Below, in pieces: positions 36,848 through 46,289 of a stretch of DNA of 64,000 nt. A model generated the notes under the pieces. The model searched no databases and was not told the DNA's origin. It saw nothing but the letters and a program-made list of their open reading frames with translations. Each line of letters opens with the position of its first letter. The first letter of the stretch is position 1. The stretch is from assembly GCF_026341035.1 (NCBI RefSeq), contig NZ_JAPEOQ010000001.1:2728001-2792000 (forward strand), read 5' to 3'. Origin of the DNA: Streptomyces sp. NBC_01016. Its GTDB lineage: Bacteria > Actinomycetota > Actinomycetes > Streptomycetales > Streptomycetaceae. Both the position numbers and the translations under genes were made by a program.

Positions 36848-37110
36848 CGAAAGTTCCCCAATCCACCGAGAGATGCCGAGAGTTGTCGCTGTGATGTCTG
36901 GCCGTTCGCGTGGCGTCCGACCGTGCTCGCGCGCTGCTCGCACTCCCCCCGTATGCCAGAAAACTCCGCAACGTCCGCCGCGTCTAGGGGTTGTTTGGCA
37001 GGCGCGGCGACAATGCGCGTGTGCACCGTCGTGCGCCCCCGGGCGGTCATATGACGGGTGCACGCGGGCATCCGGGCGAAAAGGATTCGAGTGCTCCACG
37101 GCCCGCGCCG

Positions 37111-37116
37111 TAGCAT
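37111..37116 (+). promoter_or_regulatory. -10 element of proS (leaderless transcript)
   Basis: TAGCAT ends 7 bases before the ATG at 37124, so transcription should start at or next to the start codon. No Shine-Dalgarno sequence precedes the gene, which fits a leaderless mRNA. The -35 is weak. Confidence 0.5.
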
Positions 37117-37123
37117 CCGCGCC

Positions 37124-38539
37124 ATGGCCAAACCCCGCGTTCTCACGCCCCGGGCGGAAGACTTTCCGCGCTGGTACCAGGACCTGATCGCCAAGGCCGA
37201 ACTGGCCGACAACGGGCCGGTGCGCGGCACCATGGTCATCCGACCGTACGGCTACGGCCTGTGGGAGCGGATGCAGCGCGAGATGGACGACCGCATCAAG
37301 GAGACGGGTGCGCAGAACGCGTACTTCCCGCTCCTGATCCCGCAGTCGTACCTCACCAAGGAGGCCGACCACGTCGAGGGCTTCGCGCCCGAGCTGGCCG
37401 TGGTCACGCACGGCGGCGGCAAGGAGCTGGAGGAGCCCGCCGTCGTCCGCCCCACCTCAGAGATGATCATCAACGCCTCCTTCGCCAAGTGGGTGCAGAG
37501 CTACCGGGACCTCCCGCTGCTCATCAACCAGTGGGCGAACGTGGTCCGCTGGGAGCTGCGGCCCCGCCTCTTCCTCCGTACGACGGAATTCCTCTGGCAG
37601 GAGGGCCACACGGCGCACGCGACCTACGAAGAGGCGCGCGACTTCGCGGCGCGCATCCACCGGCACGTCTACGCGGACTTCATGGAGAACGTCCTCGCGA
37701 TGGACGTCCTCCTGGGCCGCAAGACACCCAAGGAGCGCTTCGCCGGGGCCATCAACACCCTCACCCTCGAAGGGATGATGGGCGACGGCAAGGCCCTCCA
37801 GATGGGCACGAGCCACGAGCTCGGCCAGAACTTCGCCAAGGCCTTCAACACGCGCTACCTGTCCAAGGGCGGCACGGAAGAGCTCGTCTGGCAGACCTCC
37901 TGGGGCTCGACGACCCGCATGATCGGCGCGCTGGTGATGATGCACGGCGACGACAACGGGCTGCGCGTCCCGCCCCGCCTCGCGGCCACCCAGGTGGTCG
38001 TCCTCGCCATCAAGGACGACGAGGCGGTGCTCCACAAGGTGCGCGAAATCGGCGACGTACTTAAGAAGGCGGGAATCCGTGTCCATGTGGACGACCGCAC
38101 CGACATCCCCTTCGGGCGCCGCGCCGTCGACTGGGAGCTGAAGGGCGTACCCGTACGCGTCGAGGTCGGGCCCCGGGACCTGGAGAACGGCACCGCGATG
38201 CTCGCCCGGCGCATCCCCGGCGGCAAGACCCCGGTCGCCCTGGAGTCACTCGTCGCGGTGCTGCCGAAGATCCTGGAGGAGGACCAGGCGCTGCTGCTCG
38301 CGCAGTCACGGGAGCGGCGGCAGCTGCGGACGACCGATGTGACCACGGTGGCCGAGGCCCTGGAGGCGACCTCCGAGGGCGGCTGGGCGCGCATCCCGTG
38401 GGCCACCCTCGGGGAGGCGGGCGAGAACGAGCTCGCCGGGCACGGCGTCTCCGTACGGTGTCTGCTCACTCCCGAAGGGGCGGTGCCGGACGCCGATGAC
38501 GCGGCCGGTAACGTCGCGGTCGTGGCACGCGCGTACTAG
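37124..38539 (+). CDS. proS: Prolyl-tRNA synthetase, archaeal/eukaryotic-like type
   Basis: Class II synthetase of 471 aa charging tRNA-Pro. Motifs are FPRWYQDLIAKAELADNGPV, motif 1 region PYGYGLWERMQREMDDRIKE, motif 2 RWELRPRLFLRTTEFLWQEG and motif 3 with STTRMIGALVMMHGDDNG. The anticodon-binding domain starts near residue 280. It lacks the editing insertion of the long bacterial ProRS (about 570 aa), so the genome may hold both types. The ATG at 37124 is the family start and appears leaderless. Confidence 0.93.
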   Translation: MAKPRVLTPRAEDFPRWYQDLIAKAELADNGPVRGTMVIRPYGYGLWERMQREMDDRIKETGAQNAYFPLLIPQSYLTKEADHVEGFAPELAVVTHGGGKELEEPAVVRPTSEMIINASFAKWVQSYRDLPLLINQWANVVRWELRPRLFLRTTEFLWQEGHTAHATYEEARDFAARIHRHVYADFMENVLAMDVLLGRKTPKERFAGAINTLTLEGMMGDGKALQMGTSHELGQNFAKAFNTRYLSKGGTEELVWQTSWGSTTRMIGALVMMHGDDNGLRVPPRLAATQVVVLAIKDDEAVLHKVREIGDVLKKAGIRVHVDDRTDIPFGRRAVDWELKGVPVRVEVGPRDLENGTAMLARRIPGGKTPVALESLVAVLPKILEEDQALLLAQSRERRQLRTTDVTTVAEALEATSEGGWARIPWATLGEAGENELAGHGVSVRCLLTPEGAVPDADDAAGNVAVVARAY

Positions 38540-38734
38540 GCGCGCGTAGCCGGAGGGCGCTCGCGAAGGCGTACATGCCACTACGCACCACCTTGTTGTG
38601 AGCTGTGCGCCTTCTCCGTACATTTGCGCACCCGCCCTCCTCGGGACGCATCAGTGGGAACTGACTGGTACGTGCAAATTATTTGGGATGCCCCGGAATA
38701 GGAACACGGAGGCACCCCGGCTCGTTGTCACGAC

Positions 38735-39331
38735 GTGAGCACGACACCACCTGTTCTCGCCGCAGAGCTGGCAGGGGCGTGGGCCGACATTCAGCGGCAC
38801 CACCCCGAGCTGCCGGATCTTGCCGCGCCCGAATCCCTGATCGGCGAGTCGTCGTCCGCCTGTGGACGCGAGCTCTCCTTCGAGCGACTCCTCCACGAGG
38901 CAGTCCACGGCATCGCAGCCACGCGCGGAATCCGCGACACCTCGCGCGCCGGCCGCTACCACAACCGCAGATTCCTGGCCATCGCCGAGGAGTTGGGCCT
39001 CGACCACCCCGAGGAACCCCACCCCAGCAGCGGCTTCTCGCTGGTCACGCTCAACCCGGAGGCGAAGCAGCGCTACCGGCAGACGATCGAGCGGATCCAG
39101 CGCGCCCTGAAAGCGCACACCGTGGCGACCGCCGCGGACACCAAGCGAAGCTTCCGCGGCCCCGCCGCGCGGCACGGCTCCTCCGGGGGCGGCGTCCGCG
39201 TCAAGGCGGTCTGCGACTGCGGGCGCAACGTCCGTGTCGTGCCGTCGGTGCTCGCGCAGGCCCCGATCATGTGCGGCGGCTGCGGAAAGCCGTTCCGCAT
39301 CCCGGAGATCGTCGGGGTCGCGGCGGGCTGA
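38735..39331 (+). CDS. SprT-like HEXXH zinc protein with C-terminal zinc ribbon
   Basis: A 198-aa cytosolic protein. Residues 48-58 carry SFERLLHEAVHG (HEXXH zinc-protease signature) with a third His candidate in AGRYHNRRFLAIAEELGL. The C-terminus holds a zinc ribbon, CDCG near 164 and CGGCG near 184. This matches small SprT-like or archaemetzincin-like putative proteases common in Streptomyces; function is unknown. The GTG start has GGAGG-like sequence (cacggaggca) upstream. It precedes the rpsP operon. Confidence 0.75.
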   Translation: MSTTPPVLAAELAGAWADIQRHHPELPDLAAPESLIGESSSACGRELSFERLLHEAVHGIAATRGIRDTSRAGRYHNRRFLAIAEELGLDHPEEPHPSSGFSLVTLNPEAKQRYRQTIERIQRALKAHTVATAADTKRSFRGPAARHGSSGGGVRVKAVCDCGRNVRVVPSVLAQAPIMCGGCGKPFRIPEIVGVAAG

Positions 39332-39374
39332 GTGTGGCGCTCCTGGTGGGGCTCGGTGGAGCGGCCGAGGAGGA

Positions 39375-39404
39375 TTCGGCTGCTCCGGAGACCTGTGGCA
39401 CAAT
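39375..39404 (+). promoter_or_regulatory. Predicted promoter of the rpsP operon
   Basis: TTCGGC (39375-39380), 18-base spacer, CACAAT (39399-39404) in the context tggcacaatgg, which is often seen in Streptomyces ribosomal promoters. It leaves a leader of about 130 bases. Confidence 0.45.
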
Positions 39405-39539
39405 GGCTAGCTGTACTCGACAGTCGCATAGGACCCCTCTCTCCTCCGGCTGACGCGTCCATCGGGCACTCGGGTACCGCAACCCCACGCGGCAATCTCG
39501 CCGTGCCCACCCACGTCAAGACCAGGAGACACCACTTCC

Positions 39540-39959
39540 GTGGCAGTCAAGATCAAGCTGAAGCGTCTGGGCAAGATCCGCGCGCCTCACTACCGCATCA
39601 TCGTCGCCGACTCCCGTACCCGCCGTGACGGCCGGGCCATCGAGGAGATCGGCCTGTACCACCCGGTGCAGAACCCGTCGCGCATCGAGGTCGACTCGGA
39701 GCGCGCGCAGTACTGGCTGGGTGTCGGCGCGCAGCCGACCGAGCCGGTCATGGCCATCCTGAAGCTCACCGGTGACTGGCAGAAGCACAAGGGTCTGCCG
39801 GCCCCCGCGCCGCTCAAGGTCGCCGAGCCGAAGTCCGCCCGCCCCTCCTTCGAGGCGCTGGCCACCGAGGACGAGCCCAAGGGTGAGGCCATCACTCAGA
39901 AGAAGAAGGCTGAGAAGAAGGACGAGGCCGAGGCCCCGTCCGAGTCGACCGAGGCCTGA
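39540..39959 (+). CDS. rpsP: 30S ribosomal protein S16
   Basis: Small-subunit protein needed for 30S assembly. It starts [20 protein letters not shown] and contains [20 protein letters not shown], the family signature. The core is about 85 residues; the remaining ~55-residue tail is charged ([19 protein letters not shown]), usual in Streptomyces. The GTG start has AGGAGA 10 bases upstream. It heads rpsP-khpA-rimM-trmD. Confidence 0.96.
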   Translation: MAVKIKLKRLGKIRAPHYRIIVADSRTRRDGRAIEEIGLYHPVQNPSRIEVDSERAQYWLGVGAQPTEPVMAILKLTGDWQKHKGLPAPAPLKVAEPKSARPSFEALATEDEPKGEAITQKKKAEKKDEAEAPSESTEA

Positions 39960-39961
39960 GC

Positions 39962-40201
39962 ATGCTCGAGGAGGCTCTTGAGCACCTCGTGAAGGGCATC
40001 GTCGACAACCCCGACGACGTGCAGGTCGCCTCGCGCAACCTGCGCCGGGGGCGCGTCCTCGAGGTCCGGGTCCACCCCGACGACCTCGGCAAGGTGATCG
40101 GCCGCAACGGCCGCACCGCGCGCGCTCTGCGTACTGTCGTGGGTGCCATCGGCGGCCGTGGTGTCCGCGTCGACCTCGTCGACGTCGACCAGGTTCGCTG
40201 A
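39962..40201 (+). CDS. khpA: KH-domain RNA-binding protein KhpA
   Basis: A 79-aa single KH-domain protein with the KH loop GKVIGRNGRTARALRTVV (the GXXG is GRNG). KhpA pairs with KhpB/Jag-type proteins in other bacteria and binds many RNAs. The ATG lies two bases after the rpsP stop; co-translation is likely. The order rpsP-khpA-rimM-trmD is conserved. Confidence 0.94.
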   Translation: MLEEALEHLVKGIVDNPDDVQVASRNLRRGRVLEVRVHPDDLGKVIGRNGRTARALRTVVGAIGGRGVRVDLVDVDQVR

Positions 40202-40301
40202 GAAAAGTTGAACACCGGCTCGGGCCGGGGAGGGCTTACGAGCCGTCCCCGGCCCGATTCGTTTGATCCGCCTCCGGCGGACTGACAGGAGAGTTTCCGA
40301 C

Positions 40302-40856
40302 GTGCAGTTGGTAGTCGGGCGCATCGGTCGCGCCCACGGCATCAAGGGCGAGGTCACCATCGAGGTGCGCACCGACGAGCCCGAGCTGCGGCTCGGCCCC
40401 GGCGCGCGACTCGCCACCGACCCGGCCTCCACGGGGCCGCTCACCATCGAGACCGGCCGGGTGCACAGCGGCCGGCTGCTGCTGCGCTTCGAGGGCGTAC
40501 GGGACCGCACCGGGGCCGAGGCGCTGCGCAACACCCTGCTGATCGCCGAGGTGGACCCCGAGGAACTGCCCGAGGACGAGGACGAGTTCTACGACCACCA
40601 GCTCATGGACCTCGACGTCGTCACGGTCGACGGCACCGAGGTCGGCCGGATCACGGAGATCTCGCACCTGCCCTCGCAGGACCTGTTCATCGTGGAGCGG
40701 CCCGACGGCAGCGAGGTCATGATCCCGTTCGTCGAGGAGATCGTCACCGAGATCGACCTCGAGGAGCAGAAGGCCGTCATCGACCCGCCGCCCGGCCTGA
40801 TCGACGACCGCGCCGAGATCGTGTCCTCGCGCGAAGAGGGGGACGAGTCCGCATGA
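40302..40856 (+). CDS. rimM: Ribosome maturation factor RimM
   Basis: A 184-aa 16S rRNA-processing factor that binds S19. The N-terminal domain has [20 protein letters not shown]. The PRC-barrel C-terminal domain has [20 protein letters not shown] and [20 protein letters not shown]. The GTG at 40302 is preceded by CAGGAGAG; the frame is open further upstream. The stop overlaps the trmD start (ATGA). Confidence 0.95.
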   Translation: MQLVVGRIGRAHGIKGEVTIEVRTDEPELRLGPGARLATDPASTGPLTIETGRVHSGRLLLRFEGVRDRTGAEALRNTLLIAEVDPEELPEDEDEFYDHQLMDLDVVTVDGTEVGRITEISHLPSQDLFIVERPDGSEVMIPFVEEIVTEIDLEEQKAVIDPPPGLIDDRAEIVSSREEGDESA

Positions 40857-41674
40857 GGCTCGACGTCGTCACGATCTTCCCCGAGTACCTGGAGCCGCTG
40901 AACGTCTCCCTCGTCGGCAAGGCACGCGCGCGTGGTCAGCTCGACGTCCATGCGCACGACTTGCGGCAGTGGACCCACGACCGGCACAACACCGTCGACG
41001 ACACCCCCTACGGCGGCGGCCCCGGCATGGTCATGAAGACCGAGCCGTGGGGGGACTGCCTCGACGACGTGCTCGCCGAAGGGTACGAGAGCGGCGCCCA
41101 GGGGCCCGTTCTGGTCGTCCCCACGCCCTCCGGGCGCCCCTTCTCCCAGGAGCTCGCCGTGGAGCTCTCCGAGCGCCCCTGGCTGGTCTTCACGCCCGCG
41201 CGCTACGAGGGCATCGACCGCCGTGTCATCGACGAGTACGCGACCCGGATGCCGGTGTACGAGGTCTCCATCGGCGACTACGTCCTCGCGGGCGGAGAGG
41301 CCGCCGTGCTCGTGATCACGGAGGCCGTGGCGCGGCTGCTGCCCGGCGTCCTCGGCAACGCCGCATCGCACGAGGACGACTCCTTCGCGCCCGGAGCCAT
41401 GGCCAACCTCCTGGAGGGGCCCGTCTACACCAAGCCTCCCGAGTGGCGCGGCCGGGACATCCCCGACGTGCTGCTCAGCGGCCATCACAGCAAGATCGCG
41501 CGGTGGCGCCGCGACGAGGCGCTGCGCCGCACCACGCGCAACCGGCCCGATCTGATCGAGCGCACCGACCCCAAGGCCTTCGACAAGAAGGACCGCGAAA
41601 TGCTCTCGATCCTGGGCTGGGGGCCGCGTCCCGACGGACGATTTGGGCCGACGCCCGAGATCGTGGAAGAATAG
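40853..41674 (+). CDS. trmD: tRNA (guanine-N1-)-methyltransferase
   Basis: SPOUT-family enzyme that makes m1G37 in tRNA, preventing frameshifting. Signature parts are [69 protein letters not shown] and [20 protein letters not shown]. Length is 273 aa. It begins inside the rimM stop. rplS follows after a 132-base gap and may have its own promoter. Confidence 0.96.
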   Translation: MRLDVVTIFPEYLEPLNVSLVGKARARGQLDVHAHDLRQWTHDRHNTVDDTPYGGGPGMVMKTEPWGDCLDDVLAEGYESGAQGPVLVVPTPSGRPFSQELAVELSERPWLVFTPARYEGIDRRVIDEYATRMPVYEVSIGDYVLAGGEAAVLVITEAVARLLPGVLGNAASHEDDSFAPGAMANLLEGPVYTKPPEWRGRDIPDVLLSGHHSKIARWRRDEALRRTTRNRPDLIERTDPKAFDKKDREMLSILGWGPRPDGRFGPTPEIVEE

Positions 41675-41806
41675 GCCGCTGCTGTACGTCCAGTCTGCGC
41701 CCCTGCCACAGGGGGAACGACGCAAGACCCGACGCGAACAGCTACCGAAACTCATCGCATACCTCCCGCCGATGACCTGTGGCATCGGCGAAGAAAGCAG
41801 ACGATC

Positions 41807-42157
41807 ATGGCTCACCTTCTCGACTCCGTCGACTCCGCGTCGCTGCGCGACGACGTCCCGGCCTTCCGCCCCGGCGACACCGTCAACGTCCACGTCCGCG
41901 TCATCGAGGGCAACCGCTCCCGTGTGCAGCAGTTCAAGGGCGTAGTCATCCGCCGCCAGGGCGCCGGCGTCCGCGAGACCTTCACGGTCCGCAAGGTCTC
42001 CTTCTCCGTCGGCGTCGAGCGCACCTTCCCGGTGCACACCCCGATCGTCGAGAAGATCGAGCTCGTCACCAAGGGTGACGTCCGCCGCGCCAAGCTGTAC
42101 TACCTCCGTGACCTGCGCGGCAAGGCCGCGAAGATCAAGGAGAAGCGCGAGAGCTGA
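41807..42157 (+). CDS. rplS: 50S ribosomal protein L19
   Basis: Large-subunit protein at the 30S-50S interface, 116 aa. It contains [60 protein letters not shown] and the C-terminal [20 protein letters not shown]. The ATG start is preceded by GAAGAAAGCAG. A hairpin at 42165-42183 ends the unit. Confidence 0.96.
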   Translation: MAHLLDSVDSASLRDDVPAFRPGDTVNVHVRVIEGNRSRVQQFKGVVIRRQGAGVRETFTVRKVSFSVGVERTFPVHTPIVEKIELVTKGDVRRAKLYYLRDLRGKAAKIKEKRES

Positions 42158-42164
42158 GCCGCTC

Positions 42165-42183
42165 GGCGCCCCGAGGGGGCGCC
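42165..42183 (+). terminator. Hairpin terminator after rplS
   Basis: Perfect 8-bp stem ggcgcccc/ggggcgcc with a gag loop, 7 bases after the rplS stop; no T-run. Confidence 0.6.
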
Positions 42184-42235
42184 GGCGCATCTCGCCTGCG
42201 GCGTCCACAGGGCGGCCGGATAGCATCTGGCCTCG

Positions 42236-42940
42236 ATGGACACCGAAGCACAGCATGAGGAGCGCGACCGCTCCTCCGAGCCCCATGAGAACACCTCACA
42301 GGGCGAGGAGGACCGGTCGCGCTCCTCTTTGCTTCTCCAGGTGCTCGACTGGCTGCCGGGCGGCCGCATCACTCTGGCCCTGCTGCTGTGCCTGGCCTGC
42401 CTGCTGGCCGTCAGCGTCTTTGTGATGCAGCCCTTCCAGATCCCCAGCGGCTCCATGGAGAGCACATTGAGGGTCGGGGACCGCGTTCTCGTAAATAAGT
42501 TGGCGTACCGTTTCGGTGCCGAGCCGACCCGCGGCGACGTGGTGGTCTTCGACGGCAGCGGGTACTTCGGGGAGGGCGACTACATCAAGCGCGTCGTGGG
42601 CACGGGGGGAGACCGGGTGGTCTGCTGCGACACCAAGGGGAGGATCGAGGTGAACGGGAAGTCCGTGGACGAGCGCTCCGTGCTGCACGCCGCGGACGCG
42701 CCTTCGGAGGTGCCGTTCAACATCGTGGTTCCCGAAGGCACCCTCTTTCTGCTCGGTGACCATCGCAGCGACTCCCGTGACTCCCGCGACTACTTGGGCG
42801 CACCTGGCGGCGGGTTCGTCCCCGTGGACCAGGTGATCGGCAAGGCCGAGTGGATCGCGTGGCCGACCGGACACTGGCACTCCCTGTCCCGTACGGACGT
42901 CTACGCGCGCGTGCCGGCACCCGGCGGCGCCCATGGGTAG
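42236..42940 (+). CDS. sipW: Type I signal peptidase (SipW-like)
   Basis: Membrane serine protease of the SPase I family, 234 aa; removes signal peptides. After an acidic N-terminus comes one TM segment (LALLLCLACLLAVSVFVMQP). The catalytic Ser box is IPSGSMESTLRVGDRVLVNK. The Lys box is YIKRVVGTGGDRV and box E is LLGDHRSDSRDSRDYL. It is the first of four tandem paralogs. A TAGCAT -10-like hexamer at 42221 lies close to the ATG. The stop overlaps the next gene. Confidence 0.92.
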   Translation: MDTEAQHEERDRSSEPHENTSQGEEDRSRSSLLLQVLDWLPGGRITLALLLCLACLLAVSVFVMQPFQIPSGSMESTLRVGDRVLVNKLAYRFGAEPTRGDVVVFDGSGYFGEGDYIKRVVGTGGDRVVCCDTKGRIEVNGKSVDERSVLHAADAPSEVPFNIVVPEGTLFLLGDHRSDSRDSRDYLGAPGGGFVPVDQVIGKAEWIAWPTGHWHSLSRTDVYARVPAPGGAHG

Positions 42941-44045
42941 GCGGGGCAAGACACGCAGCCACGGCGGCGACGAGCGGCTGCCCACCGGCAGCCGGCCCAC
43001 CAGCGGCCCCGAGCACCAGGGGAGGGCCGAGCGGCGCAAGCTCGCCCGCAAGGTGAAGCGCCGCCGAAGGCGCTCCGTGCTCAAGGAGATACCCCTCCTC
43101 ATAGGCGTGGCCCTGGCCATCGCCCTCGTCCTGAAGACGTTCCTTGTGCAGGCCTTCGTCATCCCGTCGGGCTCCATGGAACAGACGATCAGGATCGGCG
43201 ACCGGGTCCTGGTCGACAAGCTCACTCCCTGGTTCGGCGCGCAGGTGCAGCGCGGCGACGTCGTCGTCTTCAACGACCCGGGGAAGTGGCTCGAGCAGGA
43301 GGCCGGTCAGAAGAAGGAATCCCCGGTCGGCGTGAAGCAGGTCAAGGAAGGCCTGACCTGGATCGGGCTGCTGCCGTCCGACAATGAACGCGACCTCATC
43401 AAGAGGGTCGTGGGCGTCGGGGGCGACACCGTGAAGTGCTGCGACAAGCAGGGCCGCGTCACGGTCAACGGGACACCGCTCGAAGAGCGTGCGTACATCC
43501 ATCCCGGCAACGCCCCCTCGAAGTTCGACTTCTCGGTGAAGGTTCCCAAGGGGCGCCTGTTCGTGATGGGCGACCATCGCGCCAACTCCGCGGATTCCCG
43601 CTATCACCTCACCGAGGCCTTCAACGGGACCGTGTCCGAGGAGTCCGTGGTGGGGCGGGCCCGGTTCATCGGGTGGCCGATCGGTCACTGGGCCTCGTTG
43701 TCACAGCCGCCGACCTTCGCCGCCGTGGCCGACGCGCAAGGAGACGGGTCGTCAGCGGCCTCAGAAACGTCGCATAGGGTGGCCTCCACGTACGGCGCCG
43801 GACCGGGCTCGAAAGCCTCGGATTCGGACGGATTTATCCCCCTCCCGACCCCTGCGGAACTCCCGCTCGTTATGGGAGTGGTGGGCCTGCATCGGATACG
43901 GGTCAGGCAGCGGCACGGAGTGAGGAGTGGATGTGGGGGACTTGGCGGTCGGCGCACGGTCAGGGCATGGTCCCGAAGAGGAGCCCGGGCGATCCGACGA
44001 CGCGGCGGGTCCGGGTCCCGAGGGCCGGGCGCCCGAGACGGGTGA
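42933..44045 (+). CDS. sipX: Type I signal peptidase (SipX-like)
   Basis: Second tandem signal peptidase. A basic N-terminus (RKLARKVKRRRRRSVLKEIP) precedes one TM helix. Ser box: IPSGSMEQTIRIGDRVLVDK. Lys box: DLIKRVVGVGGDTVKCC. Box E: VMGDHRANSADSRYHL. A further C-terminal hydrophobic segment may exist (ELPLVMGVVGLHRI). At 370 aa it is longer than usual because the frame stays open 119 bases into sipY, so the end is an arginine-rich tail. The start overlaps sipW by eight bases. Confidence 0.9.
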   Translation: MGRRGKTRSHGGDERLPTGSRPTSGPEHQGRAERRKLARKVKRRRRRSVLKEIPLLIGVALAIALVLKTFLVQAFVIPSGSMEQTIRIGDRVLVDKLTPWFGAQVQRGDVVVFNDPGKWLEQEAGQKKESPVGVKQVKEGLTWIGLLPSDNERDLIKRVVGVGGDTVKCCDKQGRVTVNGTPLEERAYIHPGNAPSKFDFSVKVPKGRLFVMGDHRANSADSRYHLTEAFNGTVSEESVVGRARFIGWPIGHWASLSQPPTFAAVADAQGDGSSAASETSHRVASTYGAGPGSKASDSDGFIPLPTPAELPLVMGVVGLHRIRVRQRHGVRSGCGGLGGRRTVRAWSRRGARAIRRRGGSGSRGPGARDG

Positions 44046-44898
44046 CGGCTCGACCATGAGCGAGGCGCAGTCGAGCGGCGGGTCGAAGGGCGGATCCAAG
44101 AAGCCGCGCTCCTTCTGGAAGGAGCTCCCGCTCCTCATCGGTATCGCGCTCGTCCTTGCGCTCGTGATCAAGACGTTCCTGGTCCAGGCGTTCTCGATCC
44201 CTTCGGCGTCGATGGAGAACACGCTGAAGATCGGCGACCGGGTCCTGGTCGACAAGCTCACCCCGTGGTTCGGTTCGGAGCCGGAGCGCGGCGAGGTCAT
44301 CGTCTTCCACGACCCGGCGAGCTGGCTGGAGGGCGAGCCGACGCCGGAGCCGAACGCGGTGCAGACGGTGCTCAGTTGGGTCGGTCTGATGCCGTCGGCC
44401 AACGAGAAGGACCTCATCAAGCGCGTCGTCGGCGTCGGTGGCGACACCGTCGAGTGCAACGGCACGGGCCCGCTCAAGATCAACGGCAAGGCGCTGAACG
44501 AGCCCTACGTCTACCCGGGCAACACCCCGTGCAGCGACGACAACGCCGGTGGAACGTTCAAGGTGAAGGTTCCCAAGGGCAAAGTTTGGGTCATGGGTGA
44601 CCACCGCCAGGACTCCATGGACTCGCGCTACCACCAGAACGACAAGAACAGCGGCTTCGTCCCCGTGGACAACGTCGTGGGCCGCGCCATCGTCGTAGCC
44701 TGGCCGCCCACGCACTGGTCGACGCTGCCGGTTCCGGACACCTTCGACCAGTCGGGCATCAACGCCGTGGCGAACGTGGCTCCGGGCGCGCTCGGCCTCG
44801 CGGGCGCGGCACCGCTGGTGCTGTGGCGCAGGCGCAAGATCAATCAGCGCGTTACCGAGGGGAACACCAGGGTTTCTGCGGCTGGTGGCGCCCGGTAG
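43927..44898 (+). CDS. sipY: Type I signal peptidase (SipY-like)
   Basis: Third tandem signal peptidase, 323 aa from the GTG at 43927 (an in-frame ATG at 44056 would remove the overlap with sipX and give 280 aa). N-terminal TM: LLIGIALVLALVIKTFLVQA. Ser box: IPSASMENTLKIGDRVLVDK, with Ala in place of the usual Gly before Ser. Lys box: DLIKRVVGVGGDTVEC. Box E: VMGDHRQDSMDSRYHQ. A C-terminal TM (ALGLAGAAPLVLW) is present. Confidence 0.9.
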   Translation: MDVGDLAVGARSGHGPEEEPGRSDDAAGPGPEGRAPETGDGSTMSEAQSSGGSKGGSKKPRSFWKELPLLIGIALVLALVIKTFLVQAFSIPSASMENTLKIGDRVLVDKLTPWFGSEPERGEVIVFHDPASWLEGEPTPEPNAVQTVLSWVGLMPSANEKDLIKRVVGVGGDTVECNGTGPLKINGKALNEPYVYPGNTPCSDDNAGGTFKVKVPKGKVWVMGDHRQDSMDSRYHQNDKNSGFVPVDNVVGRAIVVAWPPTHWSTLPVPDTFDQSGINAVANVAPGALGLAGAAPLVLWRRRKINQRVTEGNTRVSAAGGAR

Positions 44899-44991
44899 GG
44901 TGCCGTCCCAGATCGCCGATCTTCCGTGGTCCGCACCGTTCCGGGGCTGGTTCGACGAGATCGACTTCTCCGAACCGCGGGAGCAACTGGG

Positions 44992-45729
44992 ATGAGCAGG
45001 ACGCGTCGTACGAATGAGGGTCACGGCAAGGTCGGCAGCGCGCTGTCCGGCATAGCCGTGGCCCTCGGCTGTGTGTTGTTCCTGGGTGGGTTCGTCTGGG
45101 GCGCCATTCTGTACCAGCCGTACACCGTGCCCACCGACTCCATGGACCCGACGATCAAGGCGGGTGACCGGGTGCTCGCGGAGCGGATCGACGGCAGCGA
45201 GGTCAAGCGCGGCGACGTCGTCGTCTTCCAGGAGGCGTCCTGGGGAAACGTTCCGATGGTCAAGCGCGTGGCCGCCGTCGGCGGTGACAAGATCGCCTGC
45301 TGCACGGACAACAAGCTGACCGTGAACGGCAAGCAGATCGACGAGCCGTACCTCCCGAAGGGCGAGAGCGCCTCGCTCACGGGCATCAAGACCACGACCG
45401 TCCCGCAGGGTCGGCTCTTCCTGCTCGGTGACCACCGCGCCGACTCCCTGGACTCCAGCGCGCACATCGGCGACAGCGAGAACGGCTCGGTGGAGCGCGG
45501 CGCCGTGCAGGGCCGCGTGGACGCTCTGGCGTGGCCCATGGCGTCGATGCAGAAGCCCACCGGGTTCGAGGCGCTGCCGGGTGGCATCTCGCAGCCGGGG
45601 CCGGTGAAGACGGTGCTGGCGGCCATCGTGGCGGGCGCGGTGCTGGTGCTCGGCGGAGCGGCGTACGGGCCGATCGCGAAGCGCTCGCGGCGCTCGCGCG
45701 GCGTGTCCCCGGAACCGGCCCGTGTCTGA
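44992..45729 (+). CDS. sipZ: Type I signal peptidase (SipZ-like)
   Basis: Fourth tandem signal peptidase, 245 aa. N-terminal TM: SGIAVALGCVLFLGGFVWGA. Ser box: VPTDSMDPTIKAGDRVLAER (more diverged). Lys box: PMVKRVAAVGGDKIACC. Box E: LLGDHRADSLDSSAHI. A C-terminal TM (TVLAAIVAGAVLVLGGAAYG) precedes a basic tail. The ATG at 44992 is preceded by GGGAG. The stop overlaps the Nudix gene start by eight bases. Confidence 0.9.
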   Translation: MSRTRRTNEGHGKVGSALSGIAVALGCVLFLGGFVWGAILYQPYTVPTDSMDPTIKAGDRVLAERIDGSEVKRGDVVVFQEASWGNVPMVKRVAAVGGDKIACCTDNKLTVNGKQIDEPYLPKGESASLTGIKTTTVPQGRLFLLGDHRADSLDSSAHIGDSENGSVERGAVQGRVDALAWPMASMQKPTGFEALPGGISQPGPVKTVLAAIVAGAVLVLGGAAYGPIAKRSRRSRGVSPEPARV

Positions 45730-46234
45730 ACCCGGCCGTGAACTGCGGAAGGTCGCCCGCGTCGTGCTGCTCGACCCGGAGGAGCGGATCCTGCTCCTGC
45801 ACGGGCACGAGCCGGGCGACACGGCGGACGACTGGTGGTTCACGCCGGGCGGCGGCCTGGAGGGCGACGAGACGCGTGAAGAGGCCGCCCTGCGGGAACT
45901 GGCAGAGGAGACCGGCATCACCGACGTCGAACTGGGGCCTGTGCTGTGGCAGCGGATCTGCTCCTTCCCCTTCGACGGTCGGCGCTGGGATCAGGACGAG
46001 TGGTACTTCCTGGCCCGTACGAAGACGGCTTCGGCGGAGCTTGGAGAGCTCAAGGGGACGGGCCTGACCGACCTGGAACGCCGCAGTGTCGCGGGAGCAC
46101 GCTGGTGGACGTGCCGGGAACTGGTCGAGGCGCATGAGACGGTGTATCCGACCAGACTCGCCGGGCTGCTGAAGCGGCTGCTCGACGAAGGTCCCCCGAG
46201 CCGGCCCGAGATCCTCGACACGGAAATCGTCTAG
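45722..46234 (+). CDS. Nudix hydrolase
   Basis: A 170-aa hydrolase of nucleoside-diphosphate-linked compounds. The Nudix box GGGLEGDETREEAALRELAE plus ETGI matches GX5EX7REUXEEXGU exactly. Substrate is not readable. GTG at 45722 overlaps the end of sipZ, suggesting co-transcription with the signal peptidase genes, the usual Streptomyces order. Confidence 0.9.
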   Translation: MSEPGRELRKVARVVLLDPEERILLLHGHEPGDTADDWWFTPGGGLEGDETREEAALRELAEETGITDVELGPVLWQRICSFPFDGRRWDQDEWYFLARTKTASAELGELKGTGLTDLERRSVAGARWWTCRELVEAHETVYPTRLAGLLKRLLDEGPPSRPEILDTEIV

Positions 46235-46289
46235 AGGCGCACGAGGCTGGCGCACAATAGGGGGACGCACGGCTGAAGGGGAACATGCC

